Positions 61,767 through 64,000 of a stretch of 64,000 nt of DNA are shown in pieces. The stretch is taken from assembly GCA_018242665.1 (NCBI GenBank), contig JAFEBL010000045.1, forward strand, positions 41,163-105,162. The letters are read 5' to 3'. The position numbers and the translations under genes were made by a program. Source of the DNA: Nitrospira sp. Lineage in GTDB: Bacteria > Nitrospirota > Nitrospiria > Nitrospirales > Nitrospiraceae. Below the pieces are notes generated by a model. The model saw only the letters and a program-made list of their open reading frames with translations. It did no database searches and was not told where the DNA came from. The number at the start of each line of letters is the position of its first letter. Within the stretch, counting starts at the first letter, position 1.

Positions 61767-63185
61767 ATGGCATTAACCATTCCGGTTTCTGAAATCGTTG
61801 AGAAGAGCAAAAATCCGCTGCTTGGTAAGCATGAGTCGTGGGGACGTGTTCTGCTGGGGGATGTGGCGACGATATTAAACGGTTTCGCCTTCAAGTCCTC
61901 TGACTTCTCGAATGATCGTGGGATGCCTTTGATTCGTATTCGTGATGTTGGAAAGGACGGCACGGAGACGAATTATCTGGGCGAGTACGATTCGCGTTAT
62001 ATAGTCGAACCCGGTGACATGCTTGTTGGGATGGACGGTGACTTCAACTGTGCGCGGTGGCATGGACCTCGCGGCCTGCTGAACCAACGTGTTTGCAAGA
62101 TCACACTCCACTCGGACAGCTATCTCCCAAAGTTTCTCGACTATACGCTGCCTGGATATCTTAAAGCTATTAATGATGTCACTTCATCAGTAACGGTAAA
62201 GCATCTGTCGTCTAGGTCGATAGAAGAAATTCCGTTGCCGTTACCGCCCAAAGAAGTTCAACAGAGACTCGTCGCGGAGATCGAAAAGCAATTCTCCCGT
62301 CTCGACGAAGCCGTCGCCTCGCTCAAGCGTATCAAAGCCAACCTAAAACGATACAGAGCCGCCGTCCTCAAATCCGCCGTCGAAGGGAAGTTAACCGAAG
62401 AATGGCGCAAAGCTCATCCGGACGTGGAGCCAGCGAGTAAACTTCTCGAACGCATCCTCACCGAACGCCGCGAGAAGTTGAGCGAGAGAGTGCAACTTAA
62501 GGAGCCTGCTGCTCCTGACGCTAGCGAGTTACCATCGTTACCAAAAGGCTGGACGTGGGCAAGCGTGGATCAGCTTTCAACTGTTGTGCGTGGTGCATCT
62601 CCACGGCCGGCTGGTGATCCAAGATATTTTGGAGGTTCCATTCCGTGGATAACTGTTGGGCCGATTACGGCTGACGGAAAGCCGTATCTAACTGCAGTAC
62701 CCGAGACCGTCACAGAGGCGGGTAAGGAACGAAGCCGCTACATAGAACCCGATACGCTGCTCCTAACCAATAGCGGCGCGACATTGGGTATTCCCAAGAT
62801 CACACTAATCGGTGGTTGCATCAACGACGGTGTCGCAGCACTACTTGATGTTGGTCATCCACTAAAGCTTTATCTCCTTTATTTTCTGCATACGCAAACA
62901 GCTCAACTTCGTGGCGTAAATCAGGGGGCAGCCCAGCCAAATCTGAATACTTCGATCACTAAGGCTATCAATGTGCCCCTGCCACCTCATGGCGAACAGG
63001 AACAAATCGTGGCCGAAGTCGAGCGGCGCCTGTCGGTTATCGACGAACTCGAAGCCACTGTTGACGCCAACCTCACCCGCGCCGAGCGACTTCGGCAATC
63101 AGTCCTAACAAGGGCTTTTGCTGGACAACTTGAAGTAACCCAAACAAAGGCAAGAGTTTCCTCACAAAGTCTTACCGCTAACTAA
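61767..63185 (+). CDS. hsdS: Type I restriction enzyme specificity subunit
   Basis: 472 residues. Two target-recognition domains: TRD1 about 20-165 ('GRVLLGDVATILNGFAFKSS') and TRD2 about 250-415 ('PKGWTWASVDQLSTVVRGAS'), each followed by a conserved helical spacer ('IEEIPLPLPPKEVQQRLVAE', 'PLPPHGEQEQIVAEVERRLS'). The half-repeats set the spacing of the bipartite DNA site. TRD1 is more A+T-rich than its surroundings, as expected for exchanged recognition domains. The partner HsdM is not in the window. Confidence 0.94.
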   Translation: MALTIPVSEIVEKSKNPLLGKHESWGRVLLGDVATILNGFAFKSSDFSNDRGMPLIRIRDVGKDGTETNYLGEYDSRYIVEPGDMLVGMDGDFNCARWHGPRGLLNQRVCKITLHSDSYLPKFLDYTLPGYLKAINDVTSSVTVKHLSSRSIEEIPLPLPPKEVQQRLVAEIEKQFSRLDEAVASLKRIKANLKRYRAAVLKSAVEGKLTEEWRKAHPDVEPASKLLERILTERREKLSERVQLKEPAAPDASELPSLPKGWTWASVDQLSTVVRGASPRPAGDPRYFGGSIPWITVGPITADGKPYLTAVPETVTEAGKERSRYIEPDTLLLTNSGATLGIPKITLIGGCINDGVAALLDVGHPLKLYLLYFLHTQTAQLRGVNQGAAQPNLNTSITKAINVPLPPHGEQEQIVAEVERRLSVIDELEATVDANLTRAERLRQSVLTRAFAGQLEVTQTKARVSSQSLTAN

Positions 63186-63202
63186 TACGGATCGGAGGAT
63201 GT

Positions 63203-63739
63203 ATGGCTGATGCTAAAGTTACTCTCGGCCAAGCGATTGACCAAATCATTGCTGCTCTGGATGGACTAGATCAGAATGTGCGGATTACTGCTGTATCAGC
63301 TGCCTGTAAGCACCTAAACATTCAGTTGGCCTCTGGCGATATCGATATAGGAAGTGGCAGACAAGAACGGGACCGAACTGAGCAAACGGGCCCTGACAGG
63401 GGCGGTCAACACGACTTAAAGCATCCTGAACGACACGCAGACATTCGTTCTCTAAAGGCCGAGAAAAATCCTGATTCAGCCAAACAGATGGCATGTCTTG
63501 TTGCCTATTACCTACAGGAACTGGCTCCAAAAGATGAGCGGAAGCAAACGATTTCGACTCAAGATATCGAGAAGTATTTTAAGCAGGCTAACTTCAAGCT
63601 TCCCAAGCTAATTGAATCCGTATTGAAAGATGCAAAACGATCCGGTTACTTCGAATCGGTTGCCAGAGGCGAATATAAGTTGAATGCCGTTGGATATAAC
63701 CTCGCCGTACATGGATTGCCTGCCAAGAAAGCGTCATGA
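63203..63739 (+). CDS. Unrecognised protein of restriction locus, winged-helix-like C-terminus
   Basis: 178 residues. N-terminal helices ('QAIDQIIAALDGLDQNVRIT'), a charged low-complexity linker with Asp/Arg/Gln ('SGRQERDRTEQTGPDRGG'), then a C-terminal half ('TISTQDIEKYFKQANFKLPK', 'RGEYKLNAVGYNLAVHGLP') that looks like a winged helix. I have no name for the family; similar three-part proteins are common in defence loci. GGAGG precedes the ATG. Composition is visibly more A+T-rich than the left of the window. Confidence 0.6.
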   Translation: MADAKVTLGQAIDQIIAALDGLDQNVRITAVSAACKHLNIQLASGDIDIGSGRQERDRTEQTGPDRGGQHDLKHPERHADIRSLKAEKNPDSAKQMACLVAYYLQELAPKDERKQTISTQDIEKYFKQANFKLPKLIESVLKDAKRSGYFESVARGEYKLNAVGYNLAVHGLPAKKAS

Positions 63740-63744
63740 ATTAG

Positions 63745-64000
63745 ATGTCGCAGATTCTTAGGCCTTACATTCAGGAGGTCGAAAGAGCTAGAAGCGGCCT
63801 GAATAAGGTCAATGGCCAGTTGCAATCTCAGAAACACAGAGATCAACTCAGATTGCTTGTGGAAAGGTATTTTAATGACATCCGGCCTTCATTGGTGAGC
63901 AAGCAAGAGCAAGGTCAGGCGATAAAAGTTATCGATGATCTGATGCAGCAATTGCTGGTCCTCTGTCACAAGCGAAGTGACCTTCCCCCGATTTCACAGA
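63745..64000 (+). CDS. Unrecognised protein, 5' part (cut by window end)
   Basis: The ATG five bases after the previous stop opens a frame to the edge: 'MSQILRPYIQEVERARSGLN', then 'KVNGQLQSQKHRDQLRLLVE', then 'RYFNDIRPSLVSKQEQGQAI'. The 85 visible codons are helical and charged, with a coiled-coil feel. Close spacing suggests an operon with the preceding gene. No family can be assigned from this part. Confidence 0.6.
   Translation, partial: MSQILRPYIQEVERARSGLNKVNGQLQSQKHRDQLRLLVERYFNDIRPSLVSKQEQGQAIKVIDDLMQQLLVLCHKRSDLPPISQ

Noticed and set aside
1..64000. tRNA, rRNA, CRISPR or insertion sequence
   Set aside because: I looked for T-loop/anticodon patterns, rRNA-conserved segments, direct-repeat arrays and transposase motifs and saw none that hold up; a covariance-model scan would be the decisive test for small RNAs.

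Overview
The window is about 59% G+C bacterial DNA from a Gram-negative (diderm) organism: it encodes LPS transport (LptF/LptG), lipid A acylation (LpxD), a TonB-dependent receptor and lipoproteins. The gene set and style (late-B12 operon with CbiZ, Pil-Chp chemosensory cluster, GTG/TTG starts, fused FAD/Fe-S dehydrogenase) look like a Nitrospira-type member of Nitrospirota. That placement is my recollection of the family, not something proven here.

Layout. 1-9.6 kb: the end of an exopolysaccharide locus (Wza-like fragment, outer-membrane barrel, glycosyltransferase, oxidoreductases, a sugar epimerase, GDP-mannose dehydratase, a secreted GH26-like glycosidase and a small lipoprotein). 9.8-10.5 kb: ribosomal protein bL28 and a SemiSWEET transporter. 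10.5-26.0 kb: two cobalamin riboswitches. The first precedes btuF-btuC-btuD; the second precedes a tightly coupled run btuB-cbiA-cobO-(CWC protein)-pduO-cobU-cobT-cobS-cbiB-cobD-cbiZ-cbiP. Together they import corrinoids, strip wrong lower ligands, amidate, adenosylate and rebuild cobalamin. Both riboswitches carry related palindromic insertions.

26.4-39.4 kb: a chemosensory operon of the Pil-Chp type: a c-heme DUF3365 protein, a PilH-like response regulator, CheW, an MCP, a 1122-residue CheA with three Hpt domains and a receiver, two more CheW-like proteins, a receiver-coiled-coil protein, and two proteins with Hpt-like modules that lack the phospho-histidine, one of them fused to HD-GYP. 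No CheB or CheR lies here. 39.7-45.3 kb: a membrane protein, then on the minus strand lptF-lptG-fabF-acp-lpxD, an outer-membrane lipid module whose ACP and LpxD both have lysine-rich tails. 45.6-56.3 kb: a cold-shock protein, a TPR protein, a hydroxyacid dehydrogenase divergent from a large FAD/Fe-S dehydrogenase with a coupled di-heme cytochrome, a beta-grasp protein, a WYL regulator, a dicarboxylate-type symporter and a YncE-like propeller.

56.5-64 kb is accessory DNA: a BrnT/BrnA locus whose toxin is frameshifted and read in frame into its antitoxin, an orphan XRE regulator, a secreted protein built of 12-residue Asn-Pro repeats, and a type I restriction locus. There an antitoxin/ParE-type toxin pair sits between hsdR and hsdS, followed by a 51-codon relic of a second hsdR 3' end. 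No hsdM is in the window. Two unrecognised genes follow, the last cut by the window edge. No rRNA, tRNA, CRISPR array or transposase was recognised.
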